A stretch of DNA of 64,000 nucleotides from Aricia agestis (GCF_905147365.1 NC_056423.1:14550501-14614500); one strand, 5' to 3'; shown: positions 1 through 10,573, counted from the first letter of the stretch. A program made the numbers and translations. Notes: a model not told the origin generated them from the sequence alone.

Positions 1-689
1 GAAAAAATCAAATGAGTAAATTTTTTTTGATTGTGATTTTGAAATGCTATTTATTAATAATAGCTTGTTTGAAAAATCCATTATAGAAGAAATCAAGCTT
101 TTGTAGCATTTCCTGTAATAAATAAATGTATCATCTCGGTCTATAAACACTACCTTCATAATTATCTTTAAAGGTAAATACAATGAAATTGCAAAATTTT
201 CTTTCTGTCACATATAACAGCCCTTGTACCTGATAATAATAAATATTTTTTTTATTTTTAAAGATAGTTGCCCATTTTCATCATAATTTAAATAAGGCAC
301 AGTTTCTGTAGTGATCTTGCTGTATCTTGAAGCATATGGATTATGGGCATTTTACTTCTATAATATTAACCTTTTTCCGTAATAACTCGTCGAGTATCGG
401 CTTATTTCCGAGTATATTCGCGCGTGCTAGAACGAGACAGAACATGACGATCAGTTAACAGGAATGAAAAGGACAGATGCTTACCAGGGTGGAGCGAAAT
501 TTTTTTTTTTAATATTCGTTCCGGCATACCTATAAAAAGTTGCTGTTACTGTTCACAAATATACATACAAAATTTTATTTAGATCATAATAAATTTAGAG
601 GTGCCCCCAACGCACAGTGTGATAAAAACCTCAAATTTGTTTCATCTCGTTTTTCTTTCAAAATACTATAGTTAATAGCTATACAAACA
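1..689. other. AT-rich stretch without a recognised gene
   Basis: No ORF with recognisable similarity, no RNA gene and no clear repeat was seen. An AATAAA lies on the - strand near 575-590, downstream of the small ORF at 690-854, and could be its polyadenylation signal. Confidence 0.4.
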
Positions 690-854
690 TTAGAGTAGAA
701 CTCCGAGATCGATATTATTTGTAGTTTTTTTGTCTGTCGAAGCATCTGTCACCAAATCCAAGTTCTCGCCAATGTCGTCGTGAGTAGCGGAAGCGGAATC
801 CATTATCAGGCCGTAGTCATCGGGTGTAGAAGAATCGCCAAAGTCAGTATTCAT
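690..854 (-). CDS. short acidic ORF, possible host gene or first exon (54 aa)
   Basis: An ATG at 854 opens a 54-residue frame ending in TAA at 690. The peptide begins MNTDFGDSSTPDDY and is rich in Asp, Ser and Thr, with no transposon signature. Base composition here is clearly less AT-rich than the flanks, which is why I list it. A GC-richer stretch at about 940-975 could be a promoter or 5'UTR, and an AATAAA lies downstream on the same strand. I do not recognise the protein and see no domain. It could be a complete small ORF, the first coding exon of a gene running off the left edge, or chance. Confidence 0.3.
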   Translation of the reverse strand: MNTDFGDSSTPDDYGLIMDSASATHDDIGENLDLVTDASTDKKTTNNIDLGVLL

Positions 855-1435
855 AATAATAGTCGTAAAACAGAGTTAAAATACAAAACCACAGAATACG
901 TCTACAACAACAGCACAAAATATTGAAAACAATAAACAACGTTTTCCCGTTTCCGGCGTCTGGCACTTAGAGCTGGTGTTGCCAGAACACAAAAAAATAA
1001 GTTTTGAGAAGGCAGACGATATTAGAAAAAAATATATATAATTTAAATATTATATTAAATGTATAGGTCATTATTTTTATTTTTAAATAATTGCAAAAAC
1101 TAACAATAAATATAAATATTATATTATTCATAGAAATATTCGATTATGTCTGACAAAATAATATTTTTAGTAATGGCAACATTTTTATGTTAATGTAGTG
1201 TACACTGTACAATGTACATAGAGAGAGTAGGAATAAGGTTCATATTCGTTTGCTTGTAAGTTGTAATACCACAGTACAAATGGCGCGGCCAGATCCGGCC
1301 GCTTGGGGGTTGAGGGACTAATATTTTTTGCAAAAAGTTGCCGAGTTGTACAGATTAATGAATACAAGGTAGGACTACTATAAATATCTATAAAATTTTT
1401 GAATATAACCAATTATGTGTGCACTTCTGGGCCTA
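855..1435. other. AT-rich stretch, nothing recognised
   Basis: Apart from the possible 5'UTR of the small ORF at 690-854, I see no gene, RNA or clear repeat. The right edge is approximately where the truncated LTR retrotransposon begins. Confidence 0.35.
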
Positions 1436-1954
1436 ATATTGGCATTCCCCTTTAAGTTTAAAATCTGAAAATATTTTTTTATTCTCACACTGAACTGTGA
1501 TGTTCACTGGAGGTACAGTGGGAGAAGGGTTAGAGGCTGGCAAAACAGTACCGCTACTAGAATCTTTAAGTTGGTGAAGTAAACCCAAATGATTTTAAAA
1601 AGTTTCAAGGCAACTATTGTAACTATCTAGACAAGGATCGTTATTAGAAATAGAAATTCTGTTAATCCTATACTCTAAGTGAAGTAGGTAATTTTCCGCC
1701 CGGAGCAACGCGTTAGGAGCTGGGTGTGAGTCGAGCTGTTGTTTGACTTTATCGAGTGTTGCCTCAACTCCCAACAGGTCGTCCTGGACGGGAATAGTAG
1801 ACTCTAAAATGTCCTCCGATGGGTATTCCTCGACCAGTTTTGAAATTTGTTTCCTAAGTTCAGCAACAGTAGCAGCTGGTGTTTCATTACGAATAAGTAC
1901 TTCATACTCCAACTCAGACTTTTGGAGTGAAATGAATTTAATTTTAGCAGACAT
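1436..1954 (-). pseudogene. gag-like gene fragment of the LTR retrotransposon
   Basis: The 119-codon frame 1954-1595 starts MSAKIKFISLQKSELEYEV and continues with a Leu/Glu-rich helical region, as expected for the N-terminus of an insect retrotransposon gag. It stops near 1595, but a gag-like Pro/Ser-rich stretch continues in another frame to about 1440, so at least one frameshift or stop separates the two parts. The sequence then ends abruptly. It sits downstream of an LTR and primer-binding site on the same strand, which is the main support for the gag call. No capsid major homology region or zinc knuckle remains. Non-functional. Confidence 0.5.
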
Positions 1955-2916
1955 TGTAAAAAGTTAATTTAAGAGAAACAGAAAAAAATTTTAAGTTAAT
2001 TTACCAAAGTCAAATTTAAGCAATAAAAAGAGAACCCTAATGTGAGTGAGATATTGTGTCCGTAGATTTCCAAAAAAAAAACAAACTAATTTTGTAAAAC
2101 ATAATTAAAACAAATTAAGTATAAAGTATTGTATAACCTAATACTTTACACAAAGACAATAAAGGACAAGACAAGTTACTGACTGACTGACTGTTTAAGT
2201 AAAATATAGTATTTAAATAAAAAGTTATAGCCACAAAAAATTAAAAGTTTTAAAAGTTAAAGTTAATTGGCATAATAGTAAACAAAGGCAAAGGGAATTT
2301 TGAATTTAGAGGTTAGGTATGTTAAGGTGAAATTTAGCCCAAAAAGTTAAAGCCAAAACACATAAGTGTTACAGAAGGTAACACTGCTGTGTGCGCAAGA
2401 GAATGTAATGTGTATGTGAGTGAGGGTGTGTAGGGGTGTGTAAATGTGTAGAGTAGTGTATAAAATATAATATATACAGTATTTAAATATTCAAAAGTAA
2501 TTTTAAGGCAACAGTGCCACGAAAGTTAGGGGTATATTCCCTAATACAAAAGAGAAAAATTAACCTGTAAGAAGTTCAGGTAAATTTTTAGAAAAAGTAC
2601 CTATACACCTTTTTAGCATAAAAGAATAATATAAAAAGAATACAATAAATAAATATAATATTGTGTGCAGAGAGAGGTATCGGTTTCTGCCTCTTACACA
2701 ACCTGGATACCAGCAGGATGCGGCCAATTCTTATCCCGGGCCGATACAGGGAAGTAAAAATAGAAAAATAATTAAATAAAGCAAGAAAAGATAAAAAGAA
2801 CTTACTCGAACAGTCAGTACAGCACGAGGACGGCACAACACACACACAAACTGAACCCGCAACCACGGAGATACCGAGAAACAACTGAGGCTAGTTTTAG
2901 GAAAAAAAAAAGAAAA

Positions 2917-2930
2917 CCGAGTGGGCGCCA
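2917..2930 (-). other. tRNA primer-binding site of LTR retrotransposon
   Basis: On the - strand TGGCGCCCACTCGG lies two bases downstream of the LTR end at 2933. TGGCGCC is the usual start of primer-binding sites in metazoan LTR retroelements. Confidence 0.6.
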
Positions 2931-2977
2931 ATTGTCACCTGGCCCAGAGCAGGGACAATAAAAAGAGGAAAGAGAAG

Positions 2978-3059
2978 AGAGAAATAAAAAAGAGGATTAA
3001 ACAATTTAACAAATTTAAATAAATTTGTTAAATTGTTTAATCCTCTTTTTTATTTCTCT
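2978..3059. repeat. 39-bp-arm perfect palindrome inside the LTR
   Basis: Arms 2978-3016 and 3021-3059 are exact reverse complements around a 4-nt loop. The AT-rich sequence would extrude as a long hairpin. Confidence 0.85.
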
Positions 3060-3574
3060 TTAAATAAAGGAAAAAGAGAAGAGAAACCTAGTCAGTCGGA
3101 GAGCGGGTAATAAATAAATAAATAAAATAAAAATTCTTTATTTCAGCAAAAACACAAATTTCCTAAAAACATTACAGTGTCATTTTTGCTGTTTACATTA
3201 CCAAAAGATTAACTGTAGTTCTCACACTAGGATAACCTGTGTCGTGAGAACTGATGTGATTTAATCAATATAGTAATGTGGGTACGAAGCCTAGCCTCAG
3301 TCTATTTCGGGGTTCTTTGAATTCACGGGTAGGGACACTACACTTATCTTGGGATCAGACAGCGACGTGGGGGACTCCAGCTCCTCAGGTCTCCGTGAGC
3401 TACCAGACAGGCGTAGGGTCGACGGCCAGCTGTTGGTGCCGAGATGTTTGGGACCCCGTCGGTGGCAGCTAGTTCAGTGTGTGGTAGGTGCGTCAATCAG
3501 ACGGCATGAGCAGCACGTGGTCGGCTCCAGGCGACCAAACTCTGCTGCAAGATAGTAGTGGTCCGTTGTCCGGG

Positions 3575-3677
3575 ACAGAGCCGGGCAAAGTTGTCCGGGA
3601 AAGAGCAGGGCAGAGTAGAGTTGTCCGGGACAGAGCAGGGCAGAGTAGAGTTGTCCGGGAGTAGAGTTGTCCGGGAC
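3575..3677. repeat. 30-bp tandem repeat, about 3.5 copies
   Basis: Units beginning GTTGTCCGGGA and containing CAGAGCAGGGCAGAGTAGA start at about 3575, 3590, 3620 and 3650; the first is imperfect and the last is truncated. They lie inside the LTR. Confidence 0.8.
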
Positions 3678-4280
3678 CGAGCACCCCTGGAATGTTCCGA
3701 ACAAGAGTCTTAGGACAGGTGTTCACGCTGTTGATGACCCCCCGCAAGCACGTGTTCTCCACCCGAAGACTTCGAGCGCGTGGTTGCGGAGTCCATCACA
3801 AACATTAATTTCACAAAAAAAAACTATCAAAAGAAACAGTAAAATTTAGAAAAAGCTACAACAACAAAGGTTATGGAACTTTTGACAACGACAGCCATAA
3901 CTAGGTCATGGCCAATTTTGTTATGACAATTAAAACATAAAATAGTATCTCCACGGTAAAGAGCTTAATACAGTTAATATTTCAAATAAAATCTACTTTT
4001 ACAAGGTTTAAGAGTTGAACTGATTACAAAAAAAGTTGAAACAAAGAAAGTTGACGAACACGTGGTCTGTCACCAAAAGAGATTTTACAATTTAGACAAA
4101 ATACAATATGCTTTTTCGCCAACAATTAAAACGAAATACAGAATAAAGCTGGATTACAAGAATAAAGGAATTAAAAGACAAATACCTTGGAAAATTCCAC
4201 GGACACACACAAAACACTCACCTATAACGGGGACCTTTAAAAAAAAGGAATAAAAAGGATTATGTAGCGAGCCGGAGGGT

Positions 4281-4287
4281 TTTTATA
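4281..4287 (-). promoter_or_regulatory. TATA box of the LTR promoter
   Basis: TATAAAA on the - strand in a GC-richer context, ~35 bp from the LTR start. Transcription would run leftward through the LTR. Confidence 0.45.
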
Positions 4288-4320
4288 CCCCCGAGCTGGT
4301 ATATTTTTTTAAAGTTGACA

Positions 4321-5330
4321 GAGTAACTGTCAAGGAACAAAGGTGGAAGGTCATTATTTTATTTAGGATATGAAAAATATATCTTAAGATAATAAAAAAA
4401 AACAATACCCTTTATTTACTTAATAAACAGTCTAATAAAAAGGAAAAATATCTGATAAAAATAACAGATATCTCAGCAGAGAATTAATCAGTCTACAACA
4501 TTTTCTAAAAGATGGCGCTGCCAACCTCATTTTTTTATTCAAACGATCGCAATCGATTAGACGTAAAGGTAACAAAGACGCCTAATAGATGTCGCTATGT
4601 GACATATCCATGTCGCTATGCGACAATTTCATTGCACTTTTCAATCGTTGTCTGAACGCCATAAAGTGCGCGCTATTATTGTAATTCTGCTTGTGAGAAA
4701 CAGTGATTTTAAGCACTACCCACAAGAAAATAAACTCCTGTAAGTAATATTTTTAAATTCCTGTTCACTTATTGTTGATAAAATACTATTTTCGATATAA
4801 TTTATACCTAGTATTTCTCTTTATTACAGTCATAATATGTCGTCAAAACACGAAAAGAGACATGTTATCCCGTTTTTGGTTTATCGGAGAAGTTACCAGT
4901 TTCTCAACTATCAACTCATATCTGTTATAAAAATTACATAATAATTAATTAATATGAATCAAAGCTAGACAAAACGACAAAAGAGCCGACAGATGATGTA
5001 CCTATCCCAAAGACTGGCTACGGAAATTTTACTTATCTGGCGAAAAGCGTCGCTTCCCAAAAAAGAAGTATATTAGGTATTTACTTGATTAAAGAACTGC
5101 AAGAAAAATGATAATAGGCAGTTTAGATATAAATGCGACTAAAAAATATGAAGAAAATAAAAATACAAGACAAAGAATGACTTCGTAACAAAGACATAAT
5201 GGATCCTAACCAGACGTCTTGTTCTCGTTCTTTGCTTGATGACTTAACAACCGAAAGAACGAGTTCCAGCGATTGTAGCTTCTTCTTGTAGCTTCTACAA
5301 GCTAATCAATCGCCAAAATAAATAGCTGCT
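4321..5330. other. AT-rich stretch with no recognised gene
   Basis: Short CGCTATG-type direct repeats occur near 4588-4625. Nothing can be assigned with confidence. Confidence 0.35.
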
Positions 5331-5334
5331 CAGC

Positions 5335-5690
5335 CACCCAAGAAAAACAGATTCAATTTTCCATCATTAGCTCTCGTATGCGATCGTACCTGAGTCTCTG
5401 ACAGAGCAACTGCTATTATAGCTTTATCTGCTTCTTTATCTGTGTTAAAAGATGTTGATTGTTAGTATTATTATATCAAAGGAGTCTAGTGCTGTCATTG
5501 ATCGTTAAAAATGCGATGAGAAATAATGAAAAACAGATCAGCACACACGATGCAGATCGCAAATATAAAAGTATACGCAGAATTTATTTTGATGGCAGAA
5601 AAGGTGGCTGTGATGGTACAGTTGTGAATATAGTTTTCAAAGGAAATGTTATTCCTTTTATGGAAGAAGTAATTAACAAACTATTATAGT
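5335..5690 (+). pseudogene. degenerate fragment of a repeated insect ORF (unknown function)
   Basis: Short stretches in shifting + frames read FPSLALVCDR, SDRATAIIASA, RIYFDGRKGGCDGTVVN and FKGNVIPFMEE. From memory these resemble a dispersed repetitive protein family of unknown function in insects, in which a DGRK segment is followed some distance later by a GCDGT-VN-G motif; here the two are fused, implying an internal deletion. Several frameshifts and stops are present. The longest frame is 5459-5689. I cannot name the family, and it may be host-derived or transposon-borne. Confidence 0.35.
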
Positions 5691-5829
5691 AGTTTTTTGT
5701 TTGAAATGCCTAATTGTGAAATAAAAAAAACAATTCAATACCGAACAATCTCCTTTTTTCTGATGATCATTCCTTGATAATATATCATAAATATTTAAAT
5801 TTTCTCGATAAAAACATTGATACCACTAA

Positions 5830-6018
5830 CCAGATCCTGTAGTCAAGATCTTTTCTTTATCGATTTTTTATAGAATCGTCGATCAAAATGTATAGAATTG
5901 ACATTACACGAGTCGAACGTCAACGTCATATTCGAGAATTTTTAAGTCAATTCCATACATTTTGATTGGCGATTCTATAGAAAAGCGATAAAGAAAAGGT
6001 CTTGGCTAAGGCATCAGG
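5830..6018. mobile_element. foldback MITE with ~57-bp or longer inverted arms
   Basis: The left half, containing CTTTATCGATTTTTTATAG, is repeated as an imperfect reverse complement in the right half; the arms meet over a ~50-nt centre near 5903-5950. Similarity continues outward to CCAGATC/GCATCAGG. No coding capacity. A partial relative lies at 17225-17296. Confidence 0.65.
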
Positions 6019-6353
6019 CTTTTATTTAATGTATTACAATGTAGTTTTTTTTACAAGGAACAGAAAATATAGAAAAATACTATTTGTCAAAACTAAACCA
6101 ATGTTTTCAAAAAATTCGTATTTTTCGAATTTTCAATTGGGTTGGGGCACCTCATAGCATCAAGACAAGTAAACTATATTTTGTATGAAGAATTTACTCA
6201 TCAAAGAGCAACTTTCTATTGCTATGCCATTAAAAAAAATAAAAAAAATTTTTCTTCATACATTATCGCTCCACCCTAATGCTTACTATGAAATATCGTT
6301 GTATGAAGAAATAACCCGCTAATTGTTCTACGCCTGGCGCAACTCATGTATTT
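6019..6353. other. AT-rich spacer, nothing recognised
   Basis: Contains short direct repeats around GTATGAAGAA (6183, 6301). No gene seen. Confidence 0.35.
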
Positions 6354-6508
6354 GGGTTATATGGACTTTTTGCCACTGCTGTCTATTCTTCAGTTTTGTT
6401 TCATATGTAAAATGGCACACAGTTTGAAATATGCTTGCATTTATGTGACTTTTTCTAAGATCCACATTTTACGGGTGCTTTGGGCCTCTGGTCTTGGTCT
6501 GGATTTCA
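6354..6508 (+). repeat. 155-bp direct repeat, copy 1
   Basis: Begins GGGTTATATGGACT and ends GTCTGGATTTCA; matched by 6634-6788 at equal length with only a few substitutions. The two copies are separated by ~125 bp of unrelated sequence. Confidence 0.8.
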
Positions 6509-6633
6509 TATATATATAAAATTTTGTAGGCGTTTAGTGAATTCAAAGTTTTTTAAGTATGTAAAATATTTATTAGATAAAAATGTATTTGGCCCATAGA
6601 TTCGATTTTCCAAAAGGGAAGCCGACGGGAATC

Positions 6634-6788
6634 GGGTTATATGGACTCTTTGCCACTGCTGTCTATTCTTCAGTTTTGTTTCATATGTAAAATGGCACAC
6701 AGTTTGAAGTATGTTTGCATTTATGTGACTTTTTCTAAGATCCACATTTTACGGGTACTTTGGGCCTCTGGTCTTGGTCTGGATTTCA
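6634..6788 (+). repeat. 155-bp direct repeat, copy 2
   Basis: Second copy of 6354-6508; differences include TTTTTG/CTCTTTG near the start and GTGCTTT/GTACTTT near the end. No gene is recognised from 6789 to 7360. Confidence 0.8.
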
Positions 6789-7360
6789 AGAGTTTTTTCT
6801 TCGGACACATTCTCTAAATACATGGTTTCTAAAAACTAATTTATTGGCATTTCTCCCTGTAGTCATGATCAACACTTATGGCATGTTAGTTAGCTGGTGG
6901 ATGGACCTGCTTCAGGGCATCAAAGCTGGAAAATTTAAAATCAGGCTTTGGAATCGACTTTGATATTTTGTCAAAGTCTGGATGCTTTTTCAAGAATGGT
7001 GAGAATACTGTCTTTTTAACATCTCGTTTTTATGGTAAACTTGAGGCTTACAGTCGTGTAGCATAATATTTCTTTGCCGGCTGGTGGAATGTTTGTAATT
7101 TTGAAGTTGACATTTCGTTCAGTAATATTATTTGCTGTTGAGTCATATTTTCTGCACCCAGAAGAACAACAGCAATATGTTAGCAGTGAGCCCCATTGCC
7201 TTGATCTGCTGCACATTCACAGTTTGCCTCTTCTGGCACCCCTTCTTGGCTAATTTTTATATTTACTTCATATTGAAGTTGTTTCATTGATGCTTTGCAA
7301 AAACCTAGAAAAAAAGAATGTAATACCACTATCCAAACTGTTCTCATATAATATGTAGGT

Positions 7361-7550
7361 AAATAATAATAAATAATAAAATAATAAAAATTGTTTTATT
7401 TCCGAATAGATTTGTAACAAATACTTTCAGTATGTTGATGCTAATGGTGCCTACCACCGGTTCGGGAACTATCCCGGCGAGAAGAACCGGCGTAAGAAAC
7501 TCGCACGGGGTCCCACTTTTTACCAAAAAAGTGAGAAAAAAAATAATCTT
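7361..7550 (-). other. LINE 3'UTR and ATT-rich tail
   Basis: The - strand carries a conserved-looking GC-richer block (CCGGTTCTTCTCGCCGGGAT) followed by an A/T microsatellite ending near 7361. Microsatellite 3' tails rather than pure poly(A) are usual for CR1-like LINEs. Confidence 0.5.
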
Positions 7551-7620
7551 TTCAAAATAAAATTCCTTGACTACTTTTTTAAATTTATTAATCGAAAAAT
7601 TTTGAACGTTTTCTGGGATT

Positions 7621-7869
7621 TTATTGTACAGGAAGTCTGATCATCGGCAAATCCAGCTTGTGCTTATTTCTGGTGTTCCTACAATGAATGTCACTTTTAG
7701 CTTTAAATTTACGTATATTTTTTCTAACATATATTACATTATCCAAAATGTATCGAGAAGCAACAGTAAGAATACAAATTTCTTTAAATTTATCTCTCAG
7801 AAATTCAAAAGAAGACATTTTATAAATACAGCGTATGGCTTCTGCAGCACAAATATTCAGTGTTGCCAA
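7621..7869 (-). pseudogene. ORF2 C-terminal fragment of the split LINE
   Basis: The frame reads ...FEFLRDKFKEICILTVASRYI...NTRNKHKLDLPMIRL, the C-terminal end of a LINE reverse transcriptase (the L-R-D-K-F...TRNK-L motif follows the thumb region in this group). Its first residues (7858-7869) come from the hAT end, so the frame start is an artefact; the LINE part begins at 7857. The matching upstream part resumes at 10574 across the hAT insertion. Confidence 0.65.
7850..7857. repeat. 8-bp target site duplication of hAT, left copy
   Basis: CAAATATT, repeated exactly at 10566-10573. Confidence 0.9.
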
Positions 7870-7870
7870 C
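7858..7870 (+). repeat. hAT terminal inverted repeat, left
   Basis: CAGTGTTGCCAAC; pairs with the right terminus with one mismatch in the first twelve bases. Confidence 0.88.
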
Positions 7871-8071
7871 TCGGTGTCAGGTTTTCGGGCTAAATAGAGT
7901 TTGAAATAGGGCTAGATTTGCCCAATAAATTCAAAATTGGGCTAAATTGCTTTTTTACTAAAAGTTAATAAAAGAAATGAGTTTTGTTAATTATTCTTTA
8001 CTTATTAAAGGGATTTACGCAAACATACAATCAAATATCTAAAAACAAACTGAATGAAAATAAAAAACAGC

Positions 8072-10150
8072 TTAAATGTCTAAGTCCTCATCAGAGTCAG
8101 CGGATTCTTCGCCACACAAGAAGAAGTGAGAGTTTTCACTCTCACTTTGTGATGTTGATGGTTGAGCCTTATCTGCTGCCTTGTTCAATATAAATTTATA
8201 TTTTTCTTTGGATCCAATTTTTTTTAAAACTTCTTGTGGGATGTCATATGTATAGCAAGTTTTATTGATTTTTTTTAGCCCGAATCGTATTTGTAGTATA
8301 GAATTAAGAGTTTCAAAGCTCATCCTGTTTCGTAATTTATTTTTAATTACGTTCATTGTGCTGAACACCCTTTCGACGTCTGCGTTTGAGTGTGGCAATA
8401 CTAGCATTATAAATGCCAATGAGCATAGTTCTTGATAGGGATTATCATTTCCCGCGTCTTTGTATTGTGATACCTCGTGCCAAAATTTTACGGTATCACT
8501 TGTATTTTCCCATTTGTTAGTGTGTATATTTTTCCATTGTGAAATCACTTTATCAATTGTATCGGCATTTAATCCGAAATGTTCAGCTAATTTAATTATT
8601 TCCATGCCCTTCTCTGGTTTTAATACGTGATCAACGCTCATAATGTTCATATTTTGAAGTGTTTTTATGTTGTCGGGAAGACGTTGCTGCAATTCTTTGG
8701 TCAGTTTGACGGTGAAATCAATGCAACGTTTTCTAATCATCTGCTTATCGCTTAAACTGTAAGTTTCAATTGACTTCTCAAAGTTATAGCCGAGGTATGG
8801 CATCGGATCCAAGTAATTGGCAATGTTGTCTTTGAAAATATCAATGGAGTGGCGTCTTCCAGGAGTCACAATTTTATCGCATAGGACTTCTAACAATTTA
8901 ACTAAAGATTGGAGCAATTTCGTAGGGTCACTGTTTTGTTCTTCAAATGCCTTTAACGCGTATTGAACTTGTGCAAGTATAGTTTTTATATAAATCAAAT
9001 ATGCCTTATTGCGTGGGTCATTATACATGTTAAACAGCATTTCGGCCGTATAGCAATTGTTTTTATTTTTGGCAATTTCAAAAAACAGCTTTAGCTCATC
9101 CCATTGATGCAAAATTCGTTGCACGGCAGGTTCTATGGAAAGCCACCTAGTGGCACACTTTTTCAAAATTTTTAATGGTTTTTCTCCGCAATTTATGGTT
9201 GCATAAATTTTTTCGTACTCGCGACGGCGGTCAGGCGACAAACTAAACCAGTTGTATGTTTCTCTTAACAGGTACTCGATGTTCCGCGGTATCGTTTCCT
9301 CGGAAGCATGACTGACTGCAAGTTGTAAGGAATGACAAACGCATCTTACCAAAATTAAATGTTCCAGACCATACTCCTCTTTTAAAATTTGGTGAACGCC
9401 ATTATTAATCCCCACCATGACACTAGCATTGTCGGTCCCCAGGCCTACCATATTCTGAAGGATTAAACCAATGTCTTGAATAGTTTTCACGATCCCACTT
9501 ACAATTCCTCTGGCGTCAGCGGTCTCTAATTCTGTGATTGAAAGAAATGTTGTCATAATTTTTTTCATAGATCTACTATAGTACCTTATTACAAGGCCTA
9601 AATATTTTTGAACCGAAATATCTGTCGACTCATCAATTTCGAGACTGTAGTTGGTATCACCAATATCCTCTCTCAGCGCCGATTTAAAATGGGGCGCTAA
9701 CACATTTCTTATAATCTCACTACATTTAGTACGACGTAGTTGCATGGTACAAGCAGCCTTGGAGTCTGGAAAAGCTTTTGCACACATTTGACTTAGATGA
9801 TCAACTTGCATAACAGCTGCGTGCTCTGCGATGTAGAGCGAAAGCAGTGCTTCTGCATTATGTACATTGCCTTTGGATTCCTCTTCTTTTTGTATACATA
9901 TCGTGCTCTGGCCCGTCGAAAATGGTTTCAATTTTTCTTTATGTTTTTTCGACTCAGAGTGACGCTTCACTTCGTATAACTTTGCTGTAAATTCTGTTTT
10001 ACAATAAATACATATTGCTTTAGAATCATTTCCACTGACTGGCTTTAACCATTTTTTATAAGCAGGATCATTCTCCCATTCTTTCCTATAGTGTTGAGCG
10101 TAATTACTCTTCTTTTTTAATGGAACGTCCATTTTCGCAATTCGCAGCAC
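8072..10150 (-). CDS. hAT-family transposase (692 aa, intact)
   Basis: A single uninterrupted frame. The N-terminus (about residues 20-75) is a BED-type zinc finger: CIYC is followed by RHSESKKH, giving a C2H2 ligand set. The RNase H-like core carries acidic motifs YSLEIDESTDIS and GLGTDNASVM, matching the first two catalytic Asp positions of hAT transposases. The C-terminal dimerisation region (about 570-640) reads LVLPHSNADVERVFSTMN, the hallmark hATC motif. The first ATG is at 10150, but M7 at 10132 (MDVPLKKK) is an equally plausible start. The enzyme would excise and integrate the element by cut-and-paste in the nucleus. Length is typical of insect hAT transposases. Intact ORF, termini and target duplication suggest recent activity; I cannot show expression. 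Confidence 0.93.
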   Translation of the reverse strand: MLRIAKMDVPLKKKSNYAQHYRKEWENDPAYKKWLKPVSGNDSKAICIYCKTEFTAKLYEVKRHSESKKHKEKLKPFSTGQSTICIQKEEESKGNVHNAEALLSLYIAEHAAVMQVDHLSQMCAKAFPDSKAACTMQLRRTKCSEIIRNVLAPHFKSALREDIGDTNYSLEIDESTDISVQKYLGLVIRYYSRSMKKIMTTFLSITELETADARGIVSGIVKTIQDIGLILQNMVGLGTDNASVMVGINNGVHQILKEEYGLEHLILVRCVCHSLQLAVSHASEETIPRNIEYLLRETYNWFSLSPDRRREYEKIYATINCGEKPLKILKKCATRWLSIEPAVQRILHQWDELKLFFEIAKNKNNCYTAEMLFNMYNDPRNKAYLIYIKTILAQVQYALKAFEEQNSDPTKLLQSLVKLLEVLCDKIVTPGRRHSIDIFKDNIANYLDPMPYLGYNFEKSIETYSLSDKQMIRKRCIDFTVKLTKELQQRLPDNIKTLQNMNIMSVDHVLKPEKGMEIIKLAEHFGLNADTIDKVISQWKNIHTNKWENTSDTVKFWHEVSQYKDAGNDNPYQELCSLAFIMLVLPHSNADVERVFSTMNVIKNKLRNRMSFETLNSILQIRFGLKKINKTCYTYDIPQEVLKKIGSKEKYKFILNKAADKAQPSTSQSESENSHFFLCGEESADSDEDLDI

Positions 10151-10553
10151 GTATCACTACGTAAACTCACTGAATCTCTAATTAGAATATTAAAAACAAT
10201 ATAAAATGAATTGCGCAAGAAATAGATATAGCTAGCGAGACTACAATATTGTTAATGTAAGATAAAGACAAAATCGTAGTTGCATTTTCGGGGAGTTCCC
10301 TGATAAAGTGAAGCGGCCACGGCCACCACCTGTCTCTACAAATAATGCAAGAGGAAAAGAGACAGGTAGTCTGACTGACGCTTGTGTGTGGCCCGCTTTA
10401 GTGCGTTTAGTTTATGCTAAGTTTTGTTTGAATTTATTTCTTGTTTTTAGGCAATCACGATTTTGGGGCTAGAAATTGGGCTAGGGGCTAAATAATTATT
10501 TTATGGGCTGAAAAAGCATAAAAAGGGCTAGATCTAGCCCCGAAAGGGCTAAA

Positions 10554-10565
10554 TTGGCAACGCTG
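10554..10565 (-). repeat. hAT terminal inverted repeat, right
   Basis: TTGGCAACGCTG, the reverse complement of CAGCGTTGCCAA; followed at 10566-10573 by the second copy of the CAAATATT duplication. Confidence 0.88.
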
Positions 10566-10573
10566 CAAATATT

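Larger units (their letters stand above)
1436..4320 (-). mobile_element. truncated LTR retrotransposon (5' LTR, primer-binding site, start of gag)
   Basis: Read on the - strand the order is LTR (4320 to 2933), tRNA primer-binding site (2930 to 2917), ~960-nt leader, and a broken gag beginning at 1954. Homology is lost near 1436, with no protease, reverse transcriptase, integrase or 3' LTR. The LTR has TGTCA/TGACA ends and a TATA box, so the boundary calls rest on several independent signals. The family is probably Ty3/gypsy-like, judging by the TGGCGCC-type primer site; this is inference. The copy is dead. Confidence 0.65.
2933..4320 (-). repeat. long terminal repeat (about 1.39 kb)
   Basis: The segment begins TGTCACC and ends GTTGACA on the + strand, giving short inverted TGTCA/TGACA termini. 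The primer-binding site adjoins the 2933 side and a TATA box lies ~35 bp inside the other end, as expected for a - strand 5' LTR. It contains a large palindrome (2978-3059) and a 30-bp tandem repeat (3575-3677). No second LTR is present. Confidence 0.6.
7858..10565 (-). mobile_element. complete hAT DNA transposon (2708 bp)
   Basis: Terminal inverted repeats are CAGTGTTGCCAA (7858-7869) and its near complement TTGGCAACGCTG (10554-10565), flanked by a perfect 8-bp duplication CAAATATT. Eight-bp duplications and CAG-type ends are hallmarks of hAT. Both subterminal regions carry clusters of GGGCTA(AAT), candidate transposase-binding sites: at least three on the left (7887-7955) and seven on the right (10460-10555). 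The single gene is intact. The insertion interrupts an older LINE, so it is the younger element. Confidence 0.93.
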
